From contig JAESQU010000143.1 in the NCBI GenBank assembly GCA_016764995.1, forward strand, positions 1 through 32,734: a stretch of DNA of 32,734 nucleotides, in the 5' to 3' direction. A model generated the notes under the pieces. That model worked only from the letters and a program-made list of their open reading frames with translations, made no database searches and was not told the origin of the DNA. Source of the stretch: SAR324 cluster bacterium. Its GTDB lineage: Bacteria > SAR324 > NAC60-12. Below are positions 1-7,977 of the stretch, piece after piece. Both the position numbers and the translations under genes were made by a program. Numbering within the stretch: position 1 is the stretch's first letter; each line of letters begins with the position of its first letter.

Positions 1-987
1 ACGTTCCTGATAGTTTAATTCGACTATCTTCAAGCCAGATTCATAAAGAAATTGTTGCTCCGGAGTTTGGGCAACGCAAGCAATCCGGACTTGCTGATAC
101 CAATGAAATAATGCTGTCAACTCCGCAAGAACATTAACCTGTTTTGTTACAATTCCTAAAGCTCCCAAAAAAATTCTCGGATCGTAGTCAACTTTTCCTT
201 TTGGCAAAGAATGTCCAAAATGGAGTCCGGAAGTCAATGTGCCGTTGATCCTGACATCCGCAGCAGTCATCGCACCAAAGTCGGCTTGGATCGGCCCCAG
301 TAGGCTGTTATTGCCTCCAATGAAAAGACGCTCCTGATCCAAAAAAACTCCGCGAATGACATCGCCAAATAAAGAAGCGGTTGCTTTATCACCTCTGATA
401 CTAAAATTAAAATGAATGGTACCGCTGCCAACTTCACTGAAAAAACCAGGTTCCGGCGCTGTTCCTCCTGATAGCAGGACATCACAAAAATTAATATTAC
501 TTCCCAATGTTGCCCAGGGGAAAAGTACAGTCATTTTTGTGTCGGTATGTTGGGCGGATGACGCATCTTCCTCATACAGACTTCCTTTGCGGATGCGGAA
601 TCCGTAACCGGTGGTGAAGTCATTGACCTTAGTTTCTTTGCCTAAAAGAACCGCCTGTTCCGCCACTCCGGAGCCCAGAATTGATTCCGGCCCCACAACA
701 GTATCTTTTAAAGTGACCGGACCTAAACTTCCCACAACCGCATTTTCTCCAATCCAGCTATTATCCAAAGTAGCGGGACCGAAAACGCCAATATTTGCAC
801 CGGAATGAATTTTTGTTCCGGAACCGTTAATCCGGACGAAAGGATGGAGCGAAGATCCGGGATAAATATTTTCCGGATGAACTTCCCGTCCAATTCTAAC
901 AGAACTCAAATCAGGAATTATTACTCCGCGTTCCCGAAATTTTCTGAGTTCTTCGGAATTATAATAATTGGTTTCGTTTTCAATCAT
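1..987 (-). CDS. GlmU-like left-handed beta-helix (hexapeptide) protein, 3' end cut by window edge
   Basis: The frame is open from an ATG at 987 to the window edge, giving 329 residues with no stop, so the C-terminus is missing. Residues about 30-150 and 225-255 show the short Ile/Val/Gly-rich periodicity of hexapeptide repeats (for example VRIGREVHPENI, TLDNSWIGENAVVGSLGPV). The stretch LFPWATLGSNINFCDVLLSGG followed by IHFNF and GGNNSLLGP resembles proteins annotated as UDP-N-acetylglucosamine pyrophosphorylase/GlmU-like in Desulfobacterota; this is from memory of that family, not a search. There is no nucleotidyltransferase (GlmU N-terminal) domain in the visible part, so a bifunctional GlmU is unlikely and the substrate is unknown. 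It starts 8 nt after the serB stop and has no clear Shine-Dalgarno, so it is probably the last visible gene of the htrA-hemD-serB run. Confidence 0.75.
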   Translation of the reverse strand, partial: MIENETNYYNSEELRKFRERGVIIPDLSSVRIGREVHPENIYPGSSLHPFVRINGSGTKIHSGANIGVFGPATLDNSWIGENAVVGSLGPVTLKDTVVGPESILGSGVAEQAVLLGKETKVNDFTTGYGFRIRKGSLYEEDASSAQHTDTKMTVLFPWATLGSNINFCDVLLSGGTAPEPGFFSEVGSGTIHFNFSIRGDKATASLFGDVIRGVFLDQERLFIGGNNSLLGPIQADFGAMTAADVRINGTLTSGLHFGHSLPKGKVDYDPRIFLGALGIVTKQVNVLAELTALFHWYQQVRIACVAQTPEQQFLYESGLKIVELNYQER

Positions 988-995
988 CTAAGAGT

Positions 996-2192
996 TTATG
1001 GTTTAAATAATCCGCTGATTTCTGTTTTTGAAATTCCTAAAAAATAAAGCAATGCGTCGAGGTTTGGAAGAGAGAGGCTGCCTGCGGCACGTTCCCTTAA
1101 ATACCGTTTTGCGTTAAACGCGATGCCTAAACTGGCACTGGAAAGCATTTCTAAATCATTAGCGCCATCACCAACCGCAATTACTTGTTCCGGAAGAAGT
1201 TTTTCTTTGAGAGCAACTTCCCGGAGGATAACCCCTTTTTGGTGTCCATCCAGTATGTCACCTAAGATACGTCCGGTAAGTTCTCCATTTTTAACTTCGA
1301 GTGTGTTAGCAAATCCGTAATCGAGATCGTAACGCTGCTTGATGTGATCAATAACTCGGGTAAATCCGCCGCTCACAATTCCTATTTTATAGCCAAGAGT
1401 TTTTAGAATATAAACCAGACGTTCAACGCCGGGAGTGTAAGGGATATTTAAAATTAAGCGTTCCAGATCACTGAGTCGTACGCCTTTGAGCAGGGAGACT
1501 CGTTGCTGCAAGGCTTCATTAAATTGAATTTCTCCATCCATAGCCCTTTTAGTTATTTCGGCAACCTCTACTTCTTTACCAGCTAAGCGACTTATATCAT
1601 TAATCATTTCACATTGGATGAAAGTCATATCTGCATCCAGAAAAATCAAACGTTTGTTGCGCCGAAATAAATCGTCTTTCTGCAAAGCAAGATCAAATTT
1701 AAATTCAGACTTCAATTCTAGCAATTCTTTCATTAATTGCTGTCGATCAATGGGGGCATCTGCCTGAATTCTTACTTCAAAAACATGCAAATCATTTGCT
1801 TCCAATGGACTAACTTCTGTTACAATCAGTTGCCTTTTCCGGAGATGACGGAAGAGTTTTGTCAATAATTGTGGAGGAAGGTACTGACACAACAAGGTTA
1901 AAATATAACTATGACTTCCGACAGTAGCGCAGCTTTCTGGAAGTGGATAGATTAGCAGTTCAAGCTTATATTTCTTGGCTACTTTGTCCAAAACTTTGGT
2001 CAGAGATTCTTTGTCTGCGGATTCCGCAAGTTCGAGGCGCATTAAGAGAGAAAGTGATGATTCAAAGTTAAGGTAATGCATATCCCGGATGGTAAATGAA
2101 AGCTGCTCCAACTGTTCCGTAAAGCGCTCCAAAACATCCTTCTCCGTAGTAGCGCCCTGGATGGTGATTAGAAAATTTTGAAAAGCTTTCAT
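996..2192 (-). CDS. serB: Phosphoserine phosphatase SerB, two N-terminal ACT domains
   Basis: This catalyses O-phosphoserine to serine, the last step of serine synthesis. Two ACT-like regulatory modules (about residues 1-80 and 90-160) precede a HAD phosphatase domain. Motif I is LDADMTF (nucleophile D186, acid/base D188), motif II is SGG, the motif III Lys is in HQKGV, and motif IV is GDGANDLEM. The ACT pair suggests allosteric control by amino acids. The frame can be extended upstream to a TTG at 2225 (409 aa), but the ATG at 2192 overlaps the hemD stop as ATGA, the signature of translational coupling, so 398 aa is preferred. The Met where many SerB proteins have Ser in DxDST is slightly unusual but keeps the HAD consensus. 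Confidence 0.93.
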   Translation of the reverse strand: MKAFQNFLITIQGATTEKDVLERFTEQLEQLSFTIRDMHYLNFESSLSLLMRLELAESADKESLTKVLDKVAKKYKLELLIYPLPESCATVGSHSYILTLLCQYLPPQLLTKLFRHLRKRQLIVTEVSPLEANDLHVFEVRIQADAPIDRQQLMKELLELKSEFKFDLALQKDDLFRRNKRLIFLDADMTFIQCEMINDISRLAGKEVEVAEITKRAMDGEIQFNEALQQRVSLLKGVRLSDLERLILNIPYTPGVERLVYILKTLGYKIGIVSGGFTRVIDHIKQRYDLDYGFANTLEVKNGELTGRILGDILDGHQKGVILREVALKEKLLPEQVIAVGDGANDLEMLSSASLGIAFNAKRYLRERAAGSLSLPNLDALLYFLGISKTEISGLFKP

Positions 2193-3013
2193 TTTGAATA
2201 AATATTTTTTAAATATATTTCGCAAAGTGTTTGCACAAGATGTTCAAAATCCTGGATGCTTGGTTTGGCCTCCACTATCCAACCTAAACTCTGAACAGCC
2301 TCGGAAGTGAATTCTCCGAGACAGGCAATTTTTGGTTTTGTAATCAGGTTAAGCCAAAATCCGTCTGGTAAAATATTTTGAAAATTTTGAACAGCAGACG
2401 GACTTGCAAACAAAATCCAATCTAAATTATTTTTTTCAAGCTCTGCCAGCAAAAAAGAGCAGTCCATTTCCGCAGGAATATTTTGATAAACCGGAGTTGA
2501 GATAATTTTTGCTCCTTGTTTTTGCAGCGCATGAGCCAGGATTTCACGGGGAGATTCTGCCTGAATCAGCCAACAAATTTTTTGGTTTAAATCATATTTG
2601 CTGAAAGCCGAAATCAGCCCTTCGCTTTGAAAATGATCTGGAACAAGTTCCGCAACCAGCCCATTTTCTGCAACAGCAGACGCAGTCGCTTTTCCAACAC
2701 AGGCAATTTTAAGAGTCGAAAATACATTTTTTGGCGACAACTCCAATTCTTTCAGGCGCGACAAACAGTGTGTGACACCTTTTCTGCTGGTGAAAACAGC
2801 CCAATCAAAATTTGTTGCTTGCAGTACCTTTTCGTCAAAAGATTCCCATGATGTCGGTGGTCCGATTTGTGTCATTGGTACTGAGATTACTGACGCTCCT
2901 TTAGATTCCAGCATCCCGGAAAGTGAAGATTCGGAAGTGTCTTGACGAGTTACTAAAATACGGACTCCCGCCAGCGGAAATTTTTCTGATGACTGGTCGG
3001 AGACGAATCTCAT
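2189..3013 (-). CDS. hemD: Uroporphyrinogen-III synthase
   Basis: HemD closes and inverts ring D of hydroxymethylbilane to make uroporphyrinogen III, the branch point to haem, sirohaem and cobalamin. The 274-aa length fits the family. Two similar alpha/beta lobes are visible: the first has VRILVTRQ and AVFTSRKGV (about residues 17-100), the second has WILFASPSAVQNF (about 195-208), followed by KIACLGEFTSEAVQSLGW, which is the conserved late 'G..T...' region of HemD. Sequence conservation in this family is low, but the motif order is characteristic. It lies 6 nt after the PspC-like gene and overlaps serB by 4 nt. No hemC, cobA or other tetrapyrrole gene is in the window, so its operon partners are unrelated to haem. 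Confidence 0.88.
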   Translation of the reverse strand: MRFVSDQSSEKFPLAGVRILVTRQDTSESSLSGMLESKGASVISVPMTQIGPPTSWESFDEKVLQATNFDWAVFTSRKGVTHCLSRLKELELSPKNVFSTLKIACVGKATASAVAENGLVAELVPDHFQSEGLISAFSKYDLNQKICWLIQAESPREILAHALQKQGAKIISTPVYQNIPAEMDCSFLLAELEKNNLDWILFASPSAVQNFQNILPDGFWLNLITKPKIACLGEFTSEAVQSLGWIVEAKPSIQDFEHLVQTLCEIYLKNIYSK

Positions 3014-3019
3014 AGCAAC

Positions 3020-3352
3020 TCAGGAGCGGTAATAGTGGCTTTCGATTTTCGTAATTTGCAGTTCACGTTCCGGAATAGTCGGAGGCAAAGTCGCAGGTTT
3101 CCGGATTGCAAAATAGTAAATAAAATAAAACACCACACCCAATCCAACTGGTGTGTAGAGCAGGATTATGAATCTGACAAAACCGACTGGAATCCCCACT
3201 GTTGTGGAAAAATCTGCACAAACTCCAAGCCACCATTTTTGTTGAACAGGACTTTCCGGAAGATTCCCTGCATGTCTACGATACAATCCGGATGCCGTCC
3301 AAAATGCAAAAATCAGTGACGGTAATCCAATTAAGAGGAGAAGATAATTCAT
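3020..3352 (-). CDS. PspC-domain-like small membrane protein
   Basis: A 110-aa protein with a hydrophobic N-terminal segment (about residues 3-20) and a second long hydrophobic stretch (about 55-85). The part KWWLGVCADFSTTVGIPVGFVRFI followed by GLGVVFYFIYYFAI matches the PspC pattern of a 'GVCgGla.yfgi...vR' turn before a membrane helix. In other bacteria PspC-type proteins take part in envelope-stress sensing. The neighbour upstream in the same run is the periplasmic HtrA protease, which would fit an envelope-quality theme, but that link is inference. No pspA/pspB homologue is nearby. Confidence 0.65.
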   Translation of the reverse strand: MNYLLLLIGLPSLIFAFWTASGLYRRHAGNLPESPVQQKWWLGVCADFSTTVGIPVGFVRFIILLYTPVGLGVVFYFIYYFAIRKPATLPPTIPERELQITKIESHYYRS

Positions 3353-3375
3353 CTAATCAGACTGTTCAATAACTT

Positions 3376-3582
3376 TCAAAGTCCTTCGACAACTCGCCGA
3401 TATGCTTTGCGGAATCCTCGTGTCTGTAATTCTTCAGTAGTTAAATTATAAAAGACCGACATTTCTTCCAGCAAAGGATAATAATCCATTTTCTCCTGAA
3501 CAGTTTCTTGCTGATTTAGCTGATACAATTTCAGCAGTAAATGCTCAAAATGTAATTTCGTTTTTTTCTGCGAATGTTCCAT
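3376..3582 (-). CDS. Small conserved-looking hypothetical protein, 68 aa
   Basis: I do not recognise a family. The protein is charged and apparently helical, with no signal peptide or membrane segment. It begins with a basic patch (QKKTKLHF) and ends with RKAYRRVVEGL. Reality as a gene is supported by position: it starts 4 nt after the htrA stop and ends 23 nt before the PspC-like gene in a run of co-directional genes, and no competing frame occupies the space. Function unknown. Confidence 0.55.
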   Translation of the reverse strand: MEHSQKKTKLHFEHLLLKLYQLNQQETVQEKMDYYPLLEEMSVFYNLTTEELQTRGFRKAYRRVVEGL

Positions 3583-3586
3583 GGAT

Positions 3587-5062
3587 TCAGTTTGCTTGAA
3601 GAAAAATATAACGCGAACCGTTAGCAGTTGTGATCAGCAGGAGAATCCCTTTTTGCGGATCCAATTCGCTGGCAAGTTTTTTAAAATAGTTGAGGTTAGC
3701 AATTGCATGACGCTCTACTTCCTGAACAATCATGCCCGGAAGCAAGCCTGTTTTTTCCGCAGGACTTCCTGGTTTAACTTCGACAATCACAATGCCGCTT
3801 CCGGATTCTATCCCGAGTTCCTTTGCAGTTTCTTCGGTGAGTTCCTCAACAATCATCCCCAACATTTCCACCTGTTCAGTTGTCGGAATTGGTTTAGGTG
3901 CAATTTTAATTTGACCAAGTTTCTTGGGACGTTCGTCCAGCTTTAGTTTTATGATGATGGATTTACCATCTCTGACAAGTTCAATTTCGATCTCGGCGAA
4001 AGCACCGGCATTTGCGATTTCGTTACGCAAATGGTTGCTGTCCCTAATTGAAATTTCATTGATGCGGATGACAACATCACCTTTGCGCATCCCTGCTTTT
4101 TGTGCAGGTGTGTCTTGCATGACACCTGTAATTAGACTGCCTTTGGTGTTTTCCAACTTAAATGCCTGCATCAAATCATGACTTACATCCTGTATTCCAA
4201 CACCTAACCAGCCTCTTGAGACCGAGCCTGTGTTGATCAAATCGCGCATAATCTTGCGTGCCATGTTAATTGGTACAGCAAAACCAATTCCCTGATATCC
4301 GCCGCTTCTAGTGAATATAGCGCTGTTCACCCCAATAATTTCTCCGCGTAGACTGACCAGTGGCCCCCCGCTGTTGCCAGGATTAATCGCTGCATCAGTT
4401 TGAATAAAATTTTCGTATTCATTTATGCCGACATTTGAGCGACCTTTTGCGCTGACAATTCCGTAGGTCACGGTTTGAATCAAGCCAAATGGATTACCAA
4501 CGGCAATCACATCTTCTCCAACAAGGATTTCATCAGAATTTCCCATTGGCAAAACCGGCAGACCGTTCCCTTCAATTTTAATCACCGCAATATCAGTCTC
4601 CGGATCAGTACCAACAAGTTTTGCTTCTTTTTCCGTTCCGTCATATAGTATTACTAAAATCCTGTCTGCCTCTCCTACTACATGATGGTTCGTCAGTATA
4701 TAACCTTTGCTGTCGATAATAGAACCGGAACCCATTCCTTGCTGACGGAATTCTCGATTAGGATTTTGACGTTTTTTTGGCTGTTGATTTTTTGGAGGGC
4801 GAAGCTCAGGAAAGAATCGTCGGAAAAACTCATCATTGTAAAGATCCATAGGATTGTTGAGCATTTTTCCATCAGGGTTACGCACAATTTTTTCGACTTT
4901 GATATGGACGACAGCTTTTCGGACATTTTGCACCAAAATCGCACGGGTTTTTGATGCACGAATCATTTGCTCCAAATCATCAGAATTTTGTGCGGCAACT
5001 TGTCCAAAACAAAATATGACTGTGAGAAAAATCAGAGTGAGTAACTTGAATTGAATTTGCAT
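3587..5062 (-). CDS. Periplasmic serine protease of the HtrA/DegP family
   Basis: A trypsin-like protease with two PDZ domains that degrades or refolds damaged envelope proteins. In 491-aa numbering the catalytic triad is H127 (TNHHVV), D157 (DPETDIAVIK) and S231 (NPGNSGGPL). PDZ1 follows at about residues 290-375 (GWLGVGIQDV..., GMRKGDVVIRI) and PDZ2 at about 395-485 (GSPAEKTGLLPGMIVQEV). A Sec signal peptide covers the first 25 residues with a probable cleavage after VAA. The frame extends to a TTG at 5086, but the ATG at 5062 has a good Shine-Dalgarno (AGGA, 8-nt spacing), so the shorter form is preferred. It heads the minus-strand operon running to the left window edge. Confidence 0.93.
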   Translation of the reverse strand: MQIQFKLLTLIFLTVIFCFGQVAAQNSDDLEQMIRASKTRAILVQNVRKAVVHIKVEKIVRNPDGKMLNNPMDLYNDEFFRRFFPELRPPKNQQPKKRQNPNREFRQQGMGSGSIIDSKGYILTNHHVVGEADRILVILYDGTEKEAKLVGTDPETDIAVIKIEGNGLPVLPMGNSDEILVGEDVIAVGNPFGLIQTVTYGIVSAKGRSNVGINEYENFIQTDAAINPGNSGGPLVSLRGEIIGVNSAIFTRSGGYQGIGFAVPINMARKIMRDLINTGSVSRGWLGVGIQDVSHDLMQAFKLENTKGSLITGVMQDTPAQKAGMRKGDVVIRINEISIRDSNHLRNEIANAGAFAEIEIELVRDGKSIIIKLKLDERPKKLGQIKIAPKPIPTTEQVEMLGMIVEELTEETAKELGIESGSGIVIVEVKPGSPAEKTGLLPGMIVQEVERHAIANLNYFKKLASELDPQKGILLLITTANGSRYIFLQAN

Positions 5063-5114
5063 TATAATTTTCCTGACTGGTAACAATAATTAAAAAGGTC
5101 TTTTCATGTCTACT

Positions 5115-5120
5115 ATTATA
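5115..5120 (-). promoter_or_regulatory. Candidate -10 box for the htrA operon
   Basis: On the minus strand TATAAT occurs in the divergent htrA/gcvH intergenic region, about 53 nt upstream of the preferred htrA start. The hexamer 17 nt further upstream (TGGAAG) matches the -35 consensus poorly, so only the -10 is supported. An alternative stress sigma factor would be plausible for htrA but I see no clear motif for one. Confidence 0.3.
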
Positions 5121-5225
5121 TCCTGCTTTATGGGTATCTTCCATTGATTTTTTTCTTTAAAACAGGTGCTAAAACAAAAGATATGTTTTTTTTGCTGGAC
5201 TTATATCTTTCTATGGCTAAATTAG

Positions 5226-5231
5226 TATAAT
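5226..5231 (+). promoter_or_regulatory. Candidate -10 box for gcvH
   Basis: TATAAT lies about 83 nt upstream of the gcvH ATG in the 251-bp divergent intergenic region. No convincing -35 hexamer is placed 16-18 nt upstream. The implied leader is about 75 nt, too short to hold a classical tandem glycine riboswitch, and I saw no such fold. Confidence 0.3.
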
Positions 5232-5313
5232 CATGTTGGAAAGCACAAAATCGTTCAAGTGGACCACAGAGTACATATTGGACAACCCTCATCAACCATT
5301 TAAAAGAGGAATT

Positions 5314-5706
5314 ATGAGTACAATCCCTAAAGATAATCTTTACACTCGCGACCACGAGTGGGTACGAATTGAAGGCAATAAAGCCGAAGTTGGAATCACT
5401 GATCATGCTCAAAAAGCATTGGGTGACATTGTTTTTGTAGAGCTGCCGGATCTTGAAGACGAAATTGAATCCGGGGATGAGTTTGGTTCGATTGAATCTG
5501 TGAAGACAGTTACTTCGCTATTTATGCCGGTGAGTGGACGAATAATTGCGGTCAACACCGAGTTGAAAGACAGCCCGGAGTTAATCAATGAAGAGTGTTA
5601 TGACGAGGGCTGGGTGATCCGTCTGGAACTGTCTAATCCGGATGAGTCGGCAGAACTATTATCGTCTAAAAATTATGAAGAATTTTTGCTGGACGAAGAA
5701 GCTTAA
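5314..5706 (+). CDS. gcvH: Glycine cleavage system H protein
   Basis: GcvH is the lipoyl carrier that shuttles the aminomethyl group between GcvP, GcvT and GcvL. The 130-aa length is typical. The lipoylation site is K64 in GSIESVKTVTS, followed by MPVSGRI, and the N-terminal TRDHEWVR is canonical. The open frame reaches back to 5233, but the ATG at 5314 has an AGAGGA Shine-Dalgarno and is the family start. No gcvT, gcvP or lipoate ligase is in the window, so the gene stands alone. GcvH can also serve as a lipoate relay to other 2-oxoacid complexes, which an isolated copy might do; this is inference. Confidence 0.96.
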   Translation: MSTIPKDNLYTRDHEWVRIEGNKAEVGITDHAQKALGDIVFVELPDLEDEIESGDEFGSIESVKTVTSLFMPVSGRIIAVNTELKDSPELINEECYDEGWVIRLELSNPDESAELLSSKNYEEFLLDEEA

Positions 5707-5736
5707 TTTGTAGTCCAATTCAATTTCTGATAGTTA

Positions 5737-7323
5737 ATGAAAAATAAACGTAAAAACATCTTGTTCATTACGGCAGATCAATGGCGTGGTGATTCCCTGG
5801 GATGTGTTGGTCACTCCGTGGTATTGACACCTAACATAGACCAACTTGCCAGAGAAGGGGTGATTTTTCGTAAACACTATACCCAAACTGTACCTTGTGG
5901 ACCGGCAAGAGCCTCTTTGTTAACAGGACTGTATGCGATGAACCATCGTTCAGTCAATAACGGAACTCCATTGAATGGACGTTTCACCAACATTGCTTTG
6001 GAAGCTCGCAAATCCGGCTACGATCCAACTTTGTTCGGTTACACTGACACTTCAGCCGACCCTCGTGATTTCCATCAAAAAGATCCGTTGCTGACCACAT
6101 ACGAAGGATTGATTCCGGGAATGAGTAGCGGAGTGACATTGACGAACAACCAACGCCCGTGGATTGCGGAGTTGATTACCAAGGGTTATGATCAAACATT
6201 GAATCAGCACACTGTGTATGATCCTATCCCAAACTACCCCGGAGCGGAGAAACGCGGTGCGACTTTTCCTCCACCGGTTTATTCTAATGAAGACAGCAGT
6301 GCGGCATTTTTGACAGATGAGCTTCTCAAGTGGTTAAGTGTTCGTGTAGCAGAAAACTGGTTTGCTCATTTATCTTTTTTGCGGCCTCATCCGCCGTGGA
6401 TTGCACCGGAACCTTATAACACAATGTATGATCCTTCCGATGTATCAAAACCGATGCGCAGAGAATCGTTGAAGCAAGAGGGAAAACAGCATCCACTCCT
6501 GAAAATGCTTCATGCAAAAATTCCGCGAAGTAAATTTTTTTCAGACAATTATCAGGGACTTGCCGCTGAGACAAGTGAAAAGGATATTTTACAGGCACGC
6601 GCAACCTATTATGGTTTGATGAGTGAGATTGATCATCATTTGGGCAGAGTAATCTCATATTTAAAGCAATCAGGACAATATGAATCCACGCTGATTGTTT
6701 TTACGAGTGATCATGGAGAACAACTGGGAGATCATTATTTATTCGGCAAAGTGGGATATTTCGATGCATCTTATTCAATACCCTTGATTATCCGGAATCC
6801 AGAAAACGCTGTCCTATCGTCTGGTAAATCATTTGGTTCAGCTAATTCAATTGAAGTATTCACGGAAGGAATTGATGTGATGCCCACCATTTTAGACTGG
6901 CTGGGAGCAGAAATTCCGGAAGAAATTGATGGCCGTTCACTCTTGCCTTTCCTGAACGGAAATGTTCCGGAGAACTGGAGAACAGAGGCGCATTGGGAAT
7001 ACGACTTCCGTGAAATAGGTTCGTTTCAACCAATGATTGAACAACAATTCGGCTTGTCTCCGGATCAATGTTCGCTGACGGTTATACGTGATGATCGTTA
7101 TAAATATGTTCACATGACAGCCCTGCCTCCACTTTTGTTTGATTTGCAAGATGATCCGGAAGAATTTGTGAATCGAGCAGATGATCCGGATTGTCGGAAT
7201 ATTGTTTTGGAATATGCGCAAAAAATGCTTTCGTGGTCTATGCTCCACCGAGACCGCACGCTCGTTAACATAAATATGGAATCCGGCAGCCTTGTTCATT
7301 GGAAAGGTCCAAGGATTTTATGA
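5737..7323 (+). CDS. Formylglycine-dependent sulfatase/phosphonate monoester hydrolase family enzyme
   Basis: A 528-aa alkaline-phosphatase-superfamily hydrolase. The N-terminal metal site is NILFITADQWRGDS. The activation motif is C54-GPAR followed by ASLLTG, in which the Cys is normally oxidised to formylglycine. The second metal cluster is FTSDHGEQLGDH. The segment TVPCGPARASLLTGLY with MNHRSV and the later GYDPTLFGYTDTSADPR resembles the phosphonate monoester hydrolases of Rhizobium and Burkholderia more than ordinary arylsulfatases; those enzymes are promiscuous on phosphonate and phosphate monoesters and on sulfates. No signal peptide is visible, so it appears cytoplasmic. It lies 30 nt after gcvH with no Shine-Dalgarno. 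No sulfatase-maturing enzyme (FGE or anSME) is in the window. Confidence 0.85.
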   Translation: MKNKRKNILFITADQWRGDSLGCVGHSVVLTPNIDQLAREGVIFRKHYTQTVPCGPARASLLTGLYAMNHRSVNNGTPLNGRFTNIALEARKSGYDPTLFGYTDTSADPRDFHQKDPLLTTYEGLIPGMSSGVTLTNNQRPWIAELITKGYDQTLNQHTVYDPIPNYPGAEKRGATFPPPVYSNEDSSAAFLTDELLKWLSVRVAENWFAHLSFLRPHPPWIAPEPYNTMYDPSDVSKPMRRESLKQEGKQHPLLKMLHAKIPRSKFFSDNYQGLAAETSEKDILQARATYYGLMSEIDHHLGRVISYLKQSGQYESTLIVFTSDHGEQLGDHYLFGKVGYFDASYSIPLIIRNPENAVLSSGKSFGSANSIEVFTEGIDVMPTILDWLGAEIPEEIDGRSLLPFLNGNVPENWRTEAHWEYDFREIGSFQPMIEQQFGLSPDQCSLTVIRDDRYKYVHMTALPPLLFDLQDDPEEFVNRADDPDCRNIVLEYAQKMLSWSMLHRDRTLVNINMESGSLVHWKGPRIL

Positions 7324-7443
7324 AAAAATGTAACCTGATGTGCATACACCTCGAAGCAAAAATGGAAGGCAGAATAAAATCTTGCCCTCAAAACACAAAA
7401 ACTGCTGTATAGTCCAAAGACTAAATTATTAATTCTAAAAAAA

Positions 7444-7471
7444 TGTCGAGGATATTTTGAACATCCTGACA
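7444..7471. promoter_or_regulatory. Inverted repeat in the moaE leader
   Basis: TGTCGAGGAT at 7444-7453 pairs with ATCCTGACA at 7463-7471 (nine pairs with one bulged base, 9-nt loop). It lies 20 nt before the moaE ATG, with the GGAG Shine-Dalgarno just downstream. It could be an mRNA hairpin or a repressor site. It is too small to be a molybdenum-cofactor riboswitch. Confidence 0.35.
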
Positions 7472-7491
7472 TGAACTCACCTTGGAGATAG

Positions 7492-7977
7492 ATGCCCTGT
7501 TCGATAGTCCGCGAAGTTATAGATCTTGAAGCCCTGCGACTGCGTGCGCAACATCCTCAAGCTGGGGCAGTTTTAATTTTTTATGGAGATATCCGAAATC
7601 ACAGTCAACAGCAGGAAGTGTCGTACTTGGAATATGAAGCCCATGAAAGCATGGCACTGAAACAGATCTCACAGGTTGTTGAAGAAGCTCAGAAAAAATG
7701 GCAGCTTCACACGGTAGAAGTTATTCACCGCCTCGGTAAACTTGCGGTGAAAGATTGCTCAATTGCCATTGCTGTTTCTACTTCACATCGTGGTGATGCT
7801 TATGAAGCAAGTCGTTACATCATTGATACAATCAAACATGCTGTGCCAATTTGGAAAAAAGAACATTTTGTTGATAGTCCGGCCATGTGGAGTAAAGGTT
7901 GTGAAGCAAGCAGTGTTGTCGCAGAAAATGCTGAAGCTCCTGCTGTTGTGAAAGAAGAGGTGACAGAATGCAATTAG
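7492..7977 (+). CDS. moaE: Molybdopterin synthase catalytic subunit MoaE
   Basis: MoaE, with thiocarboxylated MoaD, converts precursor Z (cPMP) to molybdopterin. The family signature is intact: H99-R100 in TSHRGDAYEAS, K115 in DTIKHAVPIWKKEHF and K122, which line up with the active-site residues His103, Arg104, Lys119 and Lys126 of E. coli MoaE. The last 22 residues form an Ala/Glu-rich tail beyond the usual domain. The ATG at 7492 has a GGAG Shine-Dalgarno. Its 3' end overlaps the 2-phosphoglycerate kinase gene by 10 nt, implying co-translation. No moaD, moaA, moaC or other molybdenum-cofactor gene is present, and the link to its downstream partners is not explained by known biology. Confidence 0.93.
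   Translation: MPCSIVREVIDLEALRLRAQHPQAGAVLIFYGDIRNHSQQQEVSYLEYEAHESMALKQISQVVEEAQKKWQLHTVEVIHRLGKLAVKDCSIAIAVSTSHRGDAYEASRYIIDTIKHAVPIWKKEHFVDSPAMWSKGCEASSVVAENAEAPAVVKEEVTECN

Noticed and set aside
2193-2225. TTG-initiated N-terminal extension of serB
   Set aside because: The ATG at 2192 overlaps the hemD stop as ATGA and lies at the start of the ACT domain.
5232-5313. Possible glycine riboswitch before gcvH
   Set aside because: The leader is too short for the tandem aptamer and no conserved core was seen.
5128-5412. 94-aa minus-strand frame across the gcvH start
   Set aside because: It runs antisense through gcvH and the divergent promoter region and shows no family motif.
7382-7413. 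TTGCCC and TATAGT as a promoter for moaE
   Set aside because: The spacing is 20 nt, too long for a standard promoter.
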